Source: Pythium myriotylum
Taxonomy: Eukaryota; Oomycota; Peronosporomycetes; Pythiales; Pythiaceae
Reading direction: 5' to 3'
Assembly: GCA_023091665.1 (NCBI GenBank)
Contig: JALJCQ010000030.1
Location: 2,048,501-2,112,500, forward strand
Length of the DNA stretch: 64,000 nt
Within the stretch, counting starts at the first letter, position 1. Each line of letters opens with the position of its first letter. A program made the translations under genes and the position numbers. Positions 10,898-22,075 of this stretch are shown here, one piece after another. Under the pieces are notes generated by a model. It was given only the letters and a program-made list of their open reading frames with translations, had not been told where the DNA came from and did no database searches.

Positions 10898-12585
10898 TCA
10901 TCCAAGGAACGCCGCCTGCTGTGGCTGAGTCATGCCTAGAAGTTGTCGCTTCCAGGTCTCAGCACATTGTGCTAGAAATGCCGATGACCTTTGCAACAGT
11001 GACTCATTGAGTGCGCGTTGTTCCCCCAACTCAACGTTCGTGTAGGGATCATTCAGCGCGAGCCCACGCGAAGGTTGTAATCCGTCATGCAGTGAATGTC
11101 GAGACCGTTTGTTTAGTTTCGACCCCGGTGAAGATAGCTTTCTTTTTGGCGGAGATTTTTCTCCCTTCAATACCGTACAGTCAGGAGTCGCAGTTGCATC
11201 TTCAGGCACAGGAACGAGAATATATCCCTTTTTTACTCTTCGAGGTGGCTTCTCGGGTGCAATCGCATGTTCTCGTATTGGAGAAATTTCCAATCGGTTG
11301 GGACTTCCACAGACGTCATCACTCTCCCCAGAGTTCATCAGCTCACCAGTGAACAAATTGGTGCGACCATCCCAACTTCTGGAGTTCAGACGAGCTTGCT
11401 CTATGCAACAGGAACATGTAAGTATTGTGAGTGGGATACTTTCTGGCACAAGCCAATGAATACCAGAGTGCCGGCCATGGGGGGCGATCGATAGCATATC
11501 GGTCCAAATATCCCATTTCTTGCTGTAACCGGGAAAGGTAATCTTGAGTCTCTGCTCGGTGACATTAACCTCGATAATTCGACCGTGTCCCCAACGTTTG
11601 TCTTTGTCCTGTTTTGGCACACAATCCGTCAAATCGGCCCTGTAGACCTCATGCATCACACCATGCTATACATACGAGCGCGTCCACGCTGATACCCACA
11701 CTGGGATGGGAAGCCTCAGGGGACTTCTTCTTCTTCTTCTTCGGCCCAATAATACCTAACGCATTGGCCGACTTTGACTTCGTTCCTTTCGGTGTCGACT
11801 TCTTCACAGGTATTGCTTGATTGGTAAATGTCGTGGTCTGCGGGGGGTGTTCTGCTAAGCTTATTTTCTCTCTCGTCGAGTCTGGCTGGTGACTTATTGG
11901 GTCTGTCACAGCGGAGCCTGAAATCGCTGGTAGTTCTGGGGTCTCTTTTGGTGGCCCCTGCATATCTTTCGTTTTTGCTGAGTCTGTTCCCTCCTTTGTT
12001 GAGCCTGTTACCTCGTTTTGCGAGCTTAGCAGCTCACATGGTGCATCTAACAGCTCTGTTGTTGGGTCCAATCGCTTCTTCGCTGAGTCTGACATCGCTC
12101 TTGTAGAGTCGGGTATCGCTTTTGGTGAGTCTGACTGGTCTTTTACGGGAAGATGCCCGACTTCTTCAGCTTGTGGTACATTTTCATCCGATCGTGACAT
12201 GTCGTCGACTAACTGTGTCATCTCCTTCGTGACTACTTCTGGTGGCGAGTCGCGTGAAGGTGAGTCCTCCTCCGTCTTTGGTGCAGCTGAAAGCGTAGTC
12301 GAGATCACCATGCTGTCCGCACCCTCTTCGACCTTCGTGTCAGCTACTGGCACGCTCTCGACGCTCCGTCCTTCTCTCTGTGGCAAGTCGCTCGACGCCT
12401 CGATCGTTGAGCCGACGCCTTCACCGACGAGCGGCTCAGCTGCACCCTCGCTCTGGCCGCTCTGTTTGGCGCTGCCGCACCATACGCGTGTTCACAGACA
12501 GGATCAGCGACCCCAAAACCGACAGAAACGACTCACGAGGGGAGACCTACGCCGCGTCGAGAATCATCGTCACACTCGCCGCCAT
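10898..12585 (-). CDS. Tudor-knot/chromo-barrel-like nuclear protein
   Basis: Minus strand. Exon 1 is 12585-12551 (MAASVTMILDAA). A GTAGGT...GCGGCAG intron leads to exon 2 from 12471, giving a long acidic, Ser/Thr/Pro/Glu-rich region with a basic cluster GPKKKKKKSPE near its end that could be a nuclear localisation signal. Exon 2 runs to about 11676 (VGISVDAL). From about 11650 to the stop at 10898 the read VYRADLTDCVPK...RWGHGRIIEVN...LKITFPGYSKKWDIWTDMLSIAPHG matches a Tudor-knot or chromo-barrel fold, which binds methylated histone tails. The frame changes between the two parts. A 28-nt GTATGT...GAG gap would fix it but is shorter than other introns here. A second in-frame 39-nt candidate intron lies after WLVPES. 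The gene is real; exact splicing is unsure. Confidence 0.6.
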
Positions 12586-12686
12586 GGTTTGCTCTGTTTC
12601 CCAAAATGGAGGGACTTCCTCTGCAATCGAATATTACTTCTAAATTTCAACACCAACTTGATATCATCATCTTTTATCAGAGGCAA

Positions 12687-14007
12687 TTAATATTGTTGCT
12701 TTGAGTCCATCACGGCATCAACTCCAACGATCTCAACAATTCCGCCGCTCGTGGTGGCTCGCTCAACCCTCTCCTCACAGGCACGGACGCAGTAAGTCAC
12801 GCGCACATTATCCAACACGAGCTCAGATTGCGCCAGGAATTGACGGCGGGTGAGGTCTTTGCTGCGCACGTCCGCCAGAAGGACCTCTTCAATCATGGCT
12901 CGCAACGCTGGTGCGTCGTTCCGATAGAATCGGGTGGCATGGGATACACGCTGGAGCTTCTCAAGCAGACTTGCTTCCTTCCATCGCACGCTTTGCCTAG
13001 TCAGAGTGATAAGGATGTCATCCAAGGTGTGTCAACAAAACGCTGAGGAATCGTACATTGTCGGGCTGAGATCAGAGGATACCCAACAGGAGACGCGGGC
13101 TGCTGGAATCGAATCATACGCTACATGCAGGCACAGAAGGACCTCTGGTTAGACTGGAGCTACCAGCTTCACTTGCCAAATGCTCACCACTCACCAGGAA
13201 TATAAGGCTTGATGTCAAGCACCGGCGTGCCGTCGACTAGATCAAGGCTTGAGATGTGCACGATACGATTGCGGCTGTCGATGTGGTCGATCACTGCAAG
13301 AGTGATACCGATGGGATTTGGTCGATGTGGGGACCGAGTGCTGAATATCCCAACGCTCTTTTGCAGCCGAGGTGGAGTGATCTTGGCCTATACGCGAAGG
13401 TCGAACCAGTCAGAATCGCTCATGCGTACCACTACACGCACCCACTTTGAATGTGTAGCGATGGCTGTCAGTGCGTAGCCCCCGGTGTGCCCGAGCATTC
13501 TTGCCGTTTGTGTTTTTGTGGAACTCAAATATGATCCAGATATGGCTGAACTGCCCTAGTTCGACGAGCGCGTCTGGCGATATGTTTCGCTGGAAGACAA
13601 TCTTCCCACGAGTCGAAGGTGCATAGAGGCCTTGTCGCGGTGTTCCAACACAGCTACGGAAGCAGGATTCTACAACTCCGAGCGGCTGTACATAGATACC
13701 GCAGCCCGTATCGAGTTTCTCATCCATCAATCGACGCAGCTCCTGTTCGAATGTTCAGGAATCGAGTTAGGCCAGGCCTTCAGAGTCAAAATGCACGTCA
13801 TAAAGACCCCACCTTCTCCGCAGCTACTCGGCCTCGACGCTCTTCCTGCCGCTGCTGCTCCTTACGCAACGCATCCTCTCGTGCCAGCTTTGCCTGGATC
13901 TCCGCTTCTCTCGTGCGCACCTCTGCTTGGTGGAGGCGTCTCCAGGCGAACAGCATCGCCGCCGCCGAGGCAGCAACAGCGACCACCCAACCGGCATTTC
14001 GCATCAT
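12687..14007 (-). CDS. TrmO-type tRNA N6-methyladenosine-37 methyltransferase (TsaA/UPF0066 domain)
   Basis: Five exons: 14007-13813, 13742-13446, 13387-13195, 13120-13057 and 12996-12687; 352 aa. The TsaA-like domain reads [68 protein letters not shown] and [19 protein letters not shown], all hallmarks of TrmO, which methylates t6A37 in tRNA-Thr using S-adenosylmethionine. The C-terminal part (LRAMIEEVL...DNVRVTYCV) fits the eukaryotic extension. Unusual: the N-terminus is a membrane segment ([18 protein letters not shown]) followed by a charged coiled coil ([20 protein letters not shown]) that enters the catalytic domain through intron 1, so this copy looks membrane-anchored. The in-frame TGA near 13036 is removed by the last intron. 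Confidence 0.87.
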
Positions 14008-14354
14008 CACTTGCAGGTTACTGGCAGTAACCCCTTTCTTAGCGCATGGTGACCTCTTTAAATGGGTTCTTGAAGGTGCCCACCGTGTCCCTTCAGCCCA
14101 AACGATATCTAGCGAGGATGCCAAGTATCCACGCGCGCGCCACGACGCCCGCGGCGCAACATCGCAAAGTTCGTTTAATTGAAAGCCTTGACTTGTGCGC
14201 GGCGCCGTTTGGGATCTGACAGTCACGTTGCTAGGCCTCGGGCGAATACCACCGCAAGGAGACGACACGAACCATTGCGACCTTGCGCCGCCGCCTACCA
14301 TACCCCAAGATCCACGATGCGAACACGGCCGTCGTGTTTACGAAAGATGTAGCT

Positions 14355-14483
14355 ATGCCTTCGAGGTGCCGTTGTAAAGCCAAAGCGCGACCCCTTTGGG
14401 TTGTCGCTGCAGCTCTTGCACTATCAGGGCTCGCGTTTGGTTACGTAGTGTCGGCATTTATTTTGGCCGTCGATGCCCTGTGA
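14355..14483 (+). CDS. Possible small single-pass membrane protein (42 aa)
   Basis: This short reading frame starts MPSRCRCKAKARPLW and has one strong hydrophobic segment (VVAAALALSGLAFGYVVSAFIL) before the stop. The basic N-terminus and single helix are what one expects of a tiny ER or mitochondrial membrane subunit, but I recognise no family. No start codon lies upstream in frame after the preceding stop except a TTG at 14283. It may be chance. The surrounding 14008-14354 holds the upstream region of the TrmO gene and shows nothing else that I can support. Confidence 0.3.
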   Translation: MPSRCRCKAKARPLWVVAAALALSGLAFGYVVSAFILAVDAL

Positions 14484-14524
14484 TGCACATCGTCATCCAC
14501 AACTATAGTTTATGAACGAAACGA

Positions 14525-15209
14525 TTAATCAGCTTTATCCACTTTGTAAGTCTTGGACACTTTCTTGTTGATTCGGCGGCGAAGCGCGACGTTGGCGAAG
14601 GCTTCTTGCCACGAGACCACTTGCACGTACGTGCACAAAATGCCGACAACACCGGCAAATACCAAGAGGAAAACAAAAGCAGAGCTCTCCATCATCAAAA
14701 GCGTCTGCGCGAAGACAATCGCACAAACCATCGCAGGCGGGAAACGAAGGAACCAACGCGACGCTCCGAACACGGCGAGGGTCGCGACGGCCCCAAGCAA
14801 ATAACCCAGAAGTGTGGGGTACACCCCCCCAGCTTCCCACGAGTGAGATAAGACACTGCGGATGGTCAACTGCAACGGACAGAAGTCTGTGGTTATCACG
14901 CGATCTTGTTAATCTCTGCCGCTATCGCTACGCACCTTCCCGAGGAGCTCTTGTGAAGCGGCGACAAAACCACTTGAGATTTCCCCCCATTGCATTCGCG
15001 GAGCGATGACATCAATATTCATTACTAGCTGGTGTGGGTTTGGTGAATGGAGAACAGGGTGTGCAAGCAATGAGAGTTTCAAAGCCCCTTCTTGAAACAG
15101 CTCGATTTGAGCTATTTTAGACGAACACCAACTGAAGGTCAGACACGCCTCCTGTACACAACATTCACCACGCACCAATTAGCGCATTTGGAGCGGCTTC
15201 CATCGACAT
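14525..15209 (-). CDS. Small polytopic membrane protein, family unknown
   Basis: Three exons are proposed: 15209-15176 (MSMEAAPNALI), 15024-14936 and 14869-14525. Exons 2 and 3 are firm (MNIDVIAPRMQWGEISSGFVAASQELLGK joined to LTIRSVLSHSWEAGG). The short first exon rests on a GTGCGT donor and an AGCTAG acceptor that keep frame; otherwise the start is Met at 15022. Three hydrophobic helices follow (LLGYLLGAVATLAVFGA, FPPAMVCAIVFAQTLLMM, AFVFLLVFAGVVGILCTYV). The tail is basic and Lys-rich (ALRRRINKKVSKTYKVDKAD), suggesting a cytosolic C-terminus. No family was recognised. If the first exon is right, its ATG overlaps the ATG of the divergent gene at 15208. Confidence 0.6.
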
Positions 15210-18200
15210 GGAGCCACCGGTTCCGACCAGACCGCTCTTGATCACGCGTCGCAACTCCTTCTCGCGAGGTGATGCCGCTTCAATCACAAAGGTACAAATC
15301 ATCGACCTTTTGCGTTGGGTCATAGCGTCAGTACCGATAATAACCCCCCTTTTGCAGAGCGCTGACGATAGTATTCACCTCTGTGTGAATGGATTGATTC
15401 CTCACATCTCGCCCCGCAAATCAAACTCCTTCTCCCTACCTCGGTCTCCCGTTCCAGTGAGTTCTTACGAATATCCGGACACTTTCGAATCAGTGTAACT
15501 TTTGTTTCTAGGAGTCTGTTTCGAAGGCCAACGACACCAGTACTCGGCCACTCCGATCTTCGCGCAGCGATATCGATCTTCATTACTTAGTTGATTCGAT
15601 TCTGACTACGAGCCTACCTACTGAAAACGAAGGTTTGTCTGTAATCGAGCCTCCACGAAGGGAAGGGGAGGGCGAGGATGGTAATTGTGACTCACCTGCC
15701 TCCACTACCTACTCATCGGCAAGTCCTAATGAAAGCGACGATGACGACCGCCCTGATGCTTTTGAGACCTGGCTTCAACAATCGTACATGACAGAGTCCC
15801 TTGTAGAGCCTCATCGACCTTCCGTGGGCTCTGTTGCAGAATTTGAGATAGATGATGTCACAGGCTCGGCAAATGTTGAACCGTGGCTAGGGAAAGATTC
15901 TAGACTTCCGATTGAGCTTTCCAAATCAGTGCAGCAGATTGAACATGAGATCCGCAACGCCATTGACTCGGTGACCGTGAACTCCACGATCGACATCCTG
16001 GAAAAGCACCTTCTATCCGATCAAGTTGGTGGAGCTTCGGCAGGCACGGTCCTCCTGCCTCGGTCCAATAGTGTAGTGGGTGTTTGTGCTGAAGAGCGAG
16101 AGCTGCTATTGCTGATGGAGGTGGTCATCAGAGATGGTCGCACAGAGACCATTGAAATCTGCGTGGGAGACCAGCCCCCAGCTCTTGCAGAGTCTTTTGC
16201 TCGAAGACATGGCCTGGTTGCAGAGGCCATTCCACGACTGACCCAGCATATCCAAGATCAACTGGACTCGCTTGAAAATGAAGATGGTGCTGACGTTACC
16301 GAGCACGTTGATGACGAATCCTGGCCATCAGATCCTGTTGTCCATCAAGGCGAAAGTCTTGTATGTGAGAGCGACGTCAAGATTCAAGGTAATGTACCCG
16401 TCTCAGCAAGGGACGAGTGCCTGGATGCCTACGTTCATCCACCACCCTCACCGTCGCTACTACGCCAAAATCTCCATCGCGAACACGAGCGAGAGCACAG
16501 TTACAATCATCTCATGGAGAAATACGGTCACTACACGAGCCACTCCAACAAAGTCAACCCTGCAGCTAAAACCTCGCTTGCTTTGGGCAGTGGTGGTGGC
16601 AAAATCAGTGAGCAACGCGACGATGAGCGAACTGATCCGCTCACGAAGCGGAATTTGGAGCTATCCGAGCACACCAGACTCCGGTTCACCACGCGGCCCA
16701 TAGCTTCTACGTCATCCAGCAAGATTATGACAGAGAAGGATTCCGTGTACAATCGCCTGTACGCTCTTGCTGAAGCAAGAGAAAGATGGATTCGACGACA
16801 GCAAAAAATCAAGGCAGCCGACGAAGTCCGAGAGCGTCAAGCTATGGCGAAACTTGAGATCTCATCCAAATCGCGTAGTCTGATCGCCAGTCGTGGCACA
16901 GGTGGGTTCGCTAACGTCGGAGAGCGACTTTATGAAGATGCGATCAACGATATCGCGAGGAAGCAGAGAGAGCGAGAAAAACACGAAATTGAGAAGGTCC
17001 AACACGTTGATTGGACTTGTCCTAAGTGCGCCTTTGTGAATGGGCACAACGATACAGTTTGCAAGAACGTCGTAGCCGCCCCACCTCCACCCATAGACTC
17101 TAGAACACCCCGTCGAGAAACAGCATTAAACACCACAGGAGCAATGATTGACACCCATGCGGTCGTGGTTTGCGGCCAGGAGCGCCCTCAAGAGCTTTTT
17201 CGTCCGACGCTTGTCTCAGCCCCAGCGAGTGTTATTCGCGCGGTTCACCACAATAAGCTCCGCGCAGTAGCAAACAGTCAGCGTTTGCGCACGCAGCAGC
17301 AGGTGGAGGATGAGTTCCGACAGACTTGTCCGTTTAAGCCGCAGATAAACGAGTTGTCTGAGGAGATAATGCGTGATAAGTTGGAGCAAGAAGCTAAGGC
17401 TGGGGGTTCCGTCAGGACGTCCATAACCGGAGAAATACGCCGAAAAAACCCGCATCTGTCGCTGTATGAAGATGCATTCCACGCACGTGCACAGCGCGAA
17501 GCCCGCGAAGAAGAATACCTCAAGCAATTCTCATTCAAGCCCAATATTGGGGTCAATGCGCTCTGGAGCAAGCGTCCCGACGAGGATGGTGACGTTGTCG
17601 AACGCCTGGCGGTATCAAAGTTCCAAGAGCTGGAAAGGAAGAGACACTCACTGCACGTCAAATATGCGCCTGATCGGGACCCGGTTACTGGTCGTGAGTT
17701 TTTCAAGCCTCAGACTGGTCGTGCTCCGATATTCAACCGCAACGAACGACGGCTGCCAATCGGCGAATTTCTTTATGAGGCTCACAAAGAACAAGAAGAG
17801 TATATACGTTGCTTGCGACAACAACAGGAGAATAATTCGAGGCAACGCAGCGAGCAGCGATTTGTCTCAGAAAAATCAGCCCAGGCTCTTGAGGCACGAA
17901 AGAAGAAGACTTTCTGTCGGTTATTCGAGTGGCTCTGCAAGATTCAGGCGGATAATCAGACAGCACCAGATGAGAGCGCAAATAGTGAGCCACGAGTACT
18001 TCCCGGCGCTGTGGACCTGAGCAAGCTACAGCCAGAGCTGCTACGCATTGTCAACATTATCTTCGAGTTCGCAAACTATGAGTCATTCACTCTCGCAGCC
18101 TTCGAAGGCTTCATGGAGAAGCTAATGGCAGAGGTTCCGGGGTTCACCTGCACACAGGTTCTGTTCCTGACTGAAAATCTCAGAGATGGGAAGAGCGCGA

Positions 18201-18760
18201 GACGCCCAACTGAAATGGTCGAGAAAGATCTAGGCGATGTTGAACTCACGTTCCACCCAGCTATTGACAAGAACTCGGACGCTCTCGCCAAAAAGCACGG
18301 TCGTGCGGAGCGACTCAGCGTCTTTGAGGCTCTCAATCAGGACTATGAGCATTACCGAGATCGCCAAGCTCAGGCAAAGAAACAATTGGATCGTGAATTC
18401 GTGCGTGCGCATCCCTTCCACCCCACTTTTTACACGAAGGACCGGAAAACGAAGTCGATGAGTTTCTATTCGAAGTTGCATCGCCAGGAGACGGCGGCGA
18501 CTACTGGATCGGTGGTTCAGCGATCTGAGCAAGACGCGAGGCCATCTCTCCGCACCGCCGTCACGAATGCACGCCCCTTCGTCCGCCCACTTGGTCGCAG
18601 TCCGTCGGAGCAAACGCTCCGGTCGAGATCAAGTAGCCCGACGAGCTCGAAGTCGGAGGATGAGGACGCCGCGCTAACTTCCCACGTGCTCGCGGCCATG
18701 GGCGACGGGCCGCTGCCCGCACCTTCGAGCGGATCTATGATTGTCATGCCAACCGAGTAA
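15208..18760 (+). CDS. 1,143-aa protein with repeated F-x-P motifs and a RanBP2-like zinc finger
   Basis: Three exons: 15208-15291, 15358-15456 and 15512-18760. The N-terminus is Ser/Arg-rich and probably phosphorylated (RRNSFSRG, RKSNSFSLPRSP). The middle is charged and helical. Around residue 515 a WTCPKCAFVNGHNDTVCKN block looks like a RanBP2-type zinc finger, but the fourth cysteine is replaced by Val, so it may not bind zinc. The second half repeats a short motif: CPFKPQI, FSFKPNI, EFFKPQTG, LTFHPAI and HPFHPTF, each followed by a basic helix. Such F-x-P-x-[IFT] repeats occur in many protist cytoskeletal or ciliary proteins that I cannot assign to a named family. The C-terminus is low-complexity Ser/Pro. 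No enzyme domain is visible. Confidence 0.8.
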
Positions 18761-18845
18761 TGGGTACGAGGACGTTTTTTTAGCACTACTACTACATACA
18801 CGTCGCTTCGCTCATCGCTTGCGTCCGTTGCGAGGTGGGGACTCA

Positions 18846-21030
18846 ATGAGCGCTGCTGAGATCGTGCACCCGCTGGACAGATCCTCTCGTGGCAGTATGC
18901 GTAGTGCGGGCGGAGGCGTCGTGCGCCTGGTCCTCTACTCGCTCGTGGGCGAAGAGCTCGAGCCGGTGGACGAGGGGAAACCCCGCGCCCCGGACACGAA
19001 CTTCAACGCGTTCCCCCTCGGCACCCACGGCGGCAGTGTGCGCTTGCAAGATGTGCAGGACGCCTTCCCTCTTGGTGGCGCTTTCCACTTCTCCTTCCGC
19101 AACGATCATGGGCTCTTTGTGGATCTAACAAATCCGAGCTCGGTCGTGCCAACGTGGGACGGCAAGATTGTAGCTCGAATCACGCCGCTACGTGAGTCGA
19201 CTCCATTGTCTGGACGAAGAGCTAGTCTTTATTTGCTGACATAATGGTTCTGGCTGTTCGCTCACAGTGGAGCAGCCGAAAATCCAGTACGTTGGCCACA
19301 ACGAAGTTGTTGATGGTGATGACGTGCGGTCGGGTGATCCTTTTCTTGATGGGAACTCTCGAGGAGACCTTCGCTCGCAGTACCAAGAGTTTGGCTCTTT
19401 TATCGCCTCCTCGCCTCCACGTGAGCACCAAGGTAAGATTGCTTTAGTGGATCCTCACGAGGTGGATTATTAACGGCGCGAATGTCGATGATTAGCTAGT
19501 CGCCAAGTACGAGAAGAAAGACACGGACACCGAGCCGAGCCGCAGGAGATCAAGCCACCACGTACACACACCAGTCACCAGGAAGAGCAGTACGATGAAA
19601 GCGGCAGCGGCAAAAGTGCCACTAACTCGGAGTGGCTTCGCAAGCAGAAGGAACAAGCTTACGATTTCGCCAAAAAGGTATCTATGGAAGATGCGAAGAA
19701 AAGTGCGACAGAAACTGCAAAGAAGGCAAAGAAATGGGGAGCATCTCTCCTATCATCGGCTAAGGCAAGTTTGGCGAGTGCTGCTGGTGCAATGAAGGTG
19801 AGTGTTAACGACTTGATTGGCGTTCAACTTGGAATGGAGTTGACATTTTTTTGAAAGAGTGATTTGATTCAAGTCGGCGGAATCGCGGTCTCAATCGTGC
19901 GTCCACTCGCGGAAGGAGCATATGCACAGATATTCCTCGTGCGTAACCAAGCGTCGGGTGAGATGATGGCAATGAAACGCATCATCTGTCAGTCCGAAGA
20001 GGTGGACCGTGACGTGCAGACAGAGCTACGCGTTCTCAGAGTACGTCGAAAATCTGTTGCTGTGCATCGTTCATCATGACTCACTCGCCATCGACCAGAC
20101 CGTTAAGCATCTGAACGTTATACCACTCATAGAGTTTGGAGAGTCCCGTCACCAACACCTTGAGGTACTCCCACACAGTATACTGAAAGTTCTTATTGTG
20201 CTGACGCCCCGATCTTCGATAGTTCTACTTCCTGTTCCCCTACTTCGAGCGTGGGAGTCTCTGGGACGCAATCGAAGCGGCGAATGAGTCATCATCGCCA
20301 CTCTGGCCTTTTAATCAGCGTGTCGCACTTCATCTCTTCCGGGGGATCTGTGCCGGTGTACTTGCAGTGCACCGTGGTGGCTTCTGCCATCGTGACCTCA
20401 AACCACACAACGTACTCTTGACATCCTCGAATTCGAGCGGAGAAGACCCCTTATCGTTCATTCCGGTAGTCACCGACTTCGGCAGTTGCGCTCCCATTCG
20501 AGTGGAAGTGCGCTCTCGGAAGAACTCCCTCGACCTACAAGATGAAGCTAGTCGCAAAAGCTCGGCGCCATACCGAGCACCTGAGCTTTTCGAGCCAAAC
20601 GTTGATGTGGTTGTAGACGGGCAATCGGACGTGTGGTCATTGGGCTGCATCCTATACTCCATGGCTTTTGGACATAGCCCATTTGAGCACCCTCGCGAGG
20701 TGAGTAGGATCTATGCTGAAGTCCAACGTGCAATTCTTGACAAAAATCGTCCAAAACTGTAGGGGTTCATGAAGCTCGCGTGCATGAACGGTCGGGTCAC
20801 ATTTCCTCCAGGTAAGGTTTGATTGGCGCATGGTCTCAACCTCCTCGTCACTGTGTAATATTCCCATCGTAGAGCAAAGTGGAGTCGTTCGTCACCGCAG
20901 CACGCAATTCTCCCATGAGTTCTGCGACTTTATTCGTGACATGCTTCATACAAATCCAGAAGAGCGTCCCTCTGTACTCGACGCTTTAGAGTTTGCTGAA
21001 GAGCTACTCAGTGATGAGCTGAAAAGATAA
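18846..21030 (+). CDS. DIX-domain protein kinase, STK16/NAK-like
   Basis: Eight exons: 18846-19191, 19268-19432, 19496-19797, 19858-20040, 20099-20164, 20223-20699, 20763-20811 and 20873-21030; 581 aa. Residues ~23-115 (VRLVLYSLVGEELEPVDE ... VRLQDVQDAFPLGGAFHFSFRN ... FVDLTNPSSVVPTWDGKIVARI) match the order of elements in a DIX domain, the head-to-tail polymerising module of Dishevelled and Axin. A Lys/Ala-rich linker follows. The kinase domain has all key parts: LAEGAYAQIFLV loop, MAMKRI lysine, HRDLKPHN, TDFGS, and APYRAPELF. The sequence resembles STK16 (FERGSLWDAIEAA, SLGCILYSMAFGHSPF) more than other families. It probably phosphorylates Ser/Thr in membrane traffic or signalling, with clustering through DIX. 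Confidence 0.82.
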
Positions 21031-21255
21031 GAGGTTTCCCCGCAAGTGTTCTTTGCTACGATACCTCAGCCGTGCACGAGTTAATCAATGAAGGGATGCT
21101 CTGCGGAGTTATTGGGGCATTCCTGCAATTTCCAGTGTAGCGGTAGCTCCAAGACAGGCTACAGCCCATGAACCGCAATGGCAACACAGTAATTACGTGA
21201 AGGATGTATGTGATTTCATCACCGGAACTTCAAAATATTGTTTGGCTCGAAGTGT

Positions 21256-21882
21256 TTAAAAAGCAGCAGAGGCCGTTGCGACTACTACTGCTGCTGCAAC
21301 GGAGATGAATTGAAGGGAAGAGCCAGCACTCGTCGGGGACGGTGTTGGGACTACAGCCGGCGTTGGCTTGGGCGTGGTGCCAATAGGCGCGAACGTGGTT
21401 TCGCCTGAAGACGAACCCCAGGAAACAGTGGGGGATGGCACGGTGGTGTTTGAACCGACAGAGCCCGTCGTCGTGTTCTCCCCGGACGTCGAGCTCGACG
21501 TAACCTTGGACGGATCGATCCCGCACTGCATGAGAAGGCGCTCCGTGTTGTACTTGATGGCCCAGTCCTTGTAGCGACAGTCGGGCAGCGTCGTGTAAAG
21601 CTGCTCGAGCGCCTTAGTGCACGAACCGTCATCACACATCGCGCGAAGCGTCTTTGTCTCGTTGGCGCGGATCGTGGTCAGCTCCTCGACGCCAAGGTCC
21701 TTCTGGCACTGGATCTTGCGCTGGTTGTTCTTGAGCAGTGACCCGACGACGACGAGTTCGTCCTGGGAGCAGAGAGGCACAGCCGCGGCTGGGTCAAGCG
21801 AGCCACTGGAGGAGGAAGCGGCGTCTAAGGCCGAGGCGGTGGCAAGACCAGTCAGCGCCAACACGAGGCTGCGGAAGTTCAT
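21256..21882 (-). CDS. Elicitin-like secreted, probably GPI-anchored protein
   Basis: Single exon, 208 aa, minus strand. The signal peptide is MNFRSLVLALTGLATASA. The core holds six cysteines (LCSQ, QCQK, MCDD, SCTK, DCRY, QCGI) with a spacing close to canonical elicitins, including the C-x4-C pair in the middle. A Ser/Thr/Pro stalk of about 65 residues follows, then a hydrophobic end (LQFISVAAAVVVATASAAF) expected of a GPI signal. It differs widely from the copy at 10089, so the two are old members of the family rather than a recent duplicate. The start is fixed by the signal peptide. Confidence 0.9.
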   Translation of the reverse strand: MNFRSLVLALTGLATASALDAASSSSGSLDPAAAVPLCSQDELVVVGSLLKNNQRKIQCQKDLGVEELTTIRANETKTLRAMCDDGSCTKALEQLYTTLPDCRYKDWAIKYNTERLLMQCGIDPSKVTSSSTSGENTTTGSVGSNTTVPSPTVSWGSSSGETTFAPIGTTPKPTPAVVPTPSPTSAGSSLQFISVAAAVVVATASAAF

Positions 21883-21913
21883 GGCGTCGAGACGGTCACG
21901 AGGAGGTATTTCG

Positions 21914-21920
21914 AAAGTGA
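21914..21920 (-). promoter_or_regulatory. Possible oomycete initiator (Inr) of the second elicitin gene
   Basis: The minus strand reads TCACTTT, an exact fit to the oomycete initiator core TCAYTYY, about 32 nt upstream of the ATG at 21882. The distance suits an oomycete 5' UTR. The flanking promoter region of known sites (CAWTTTNYY) is not clearly present, and a seven-base motif occurs often by chance. Confidence 0.3.
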
Positions 21921-22075
21921 GATGCTCGCCACTTGCACTTTCATCCGCTGGTGTGATATGCCGAGAATCCAGCAATTGCTCAATAAGGGTTGGCGATGGT
22001 TGGGTTCACTCGCTCACTGACTCGAGATTGGTGTGAAGGCATGCTGGACTTCTGCCCTCAACACGCAACACGAGG

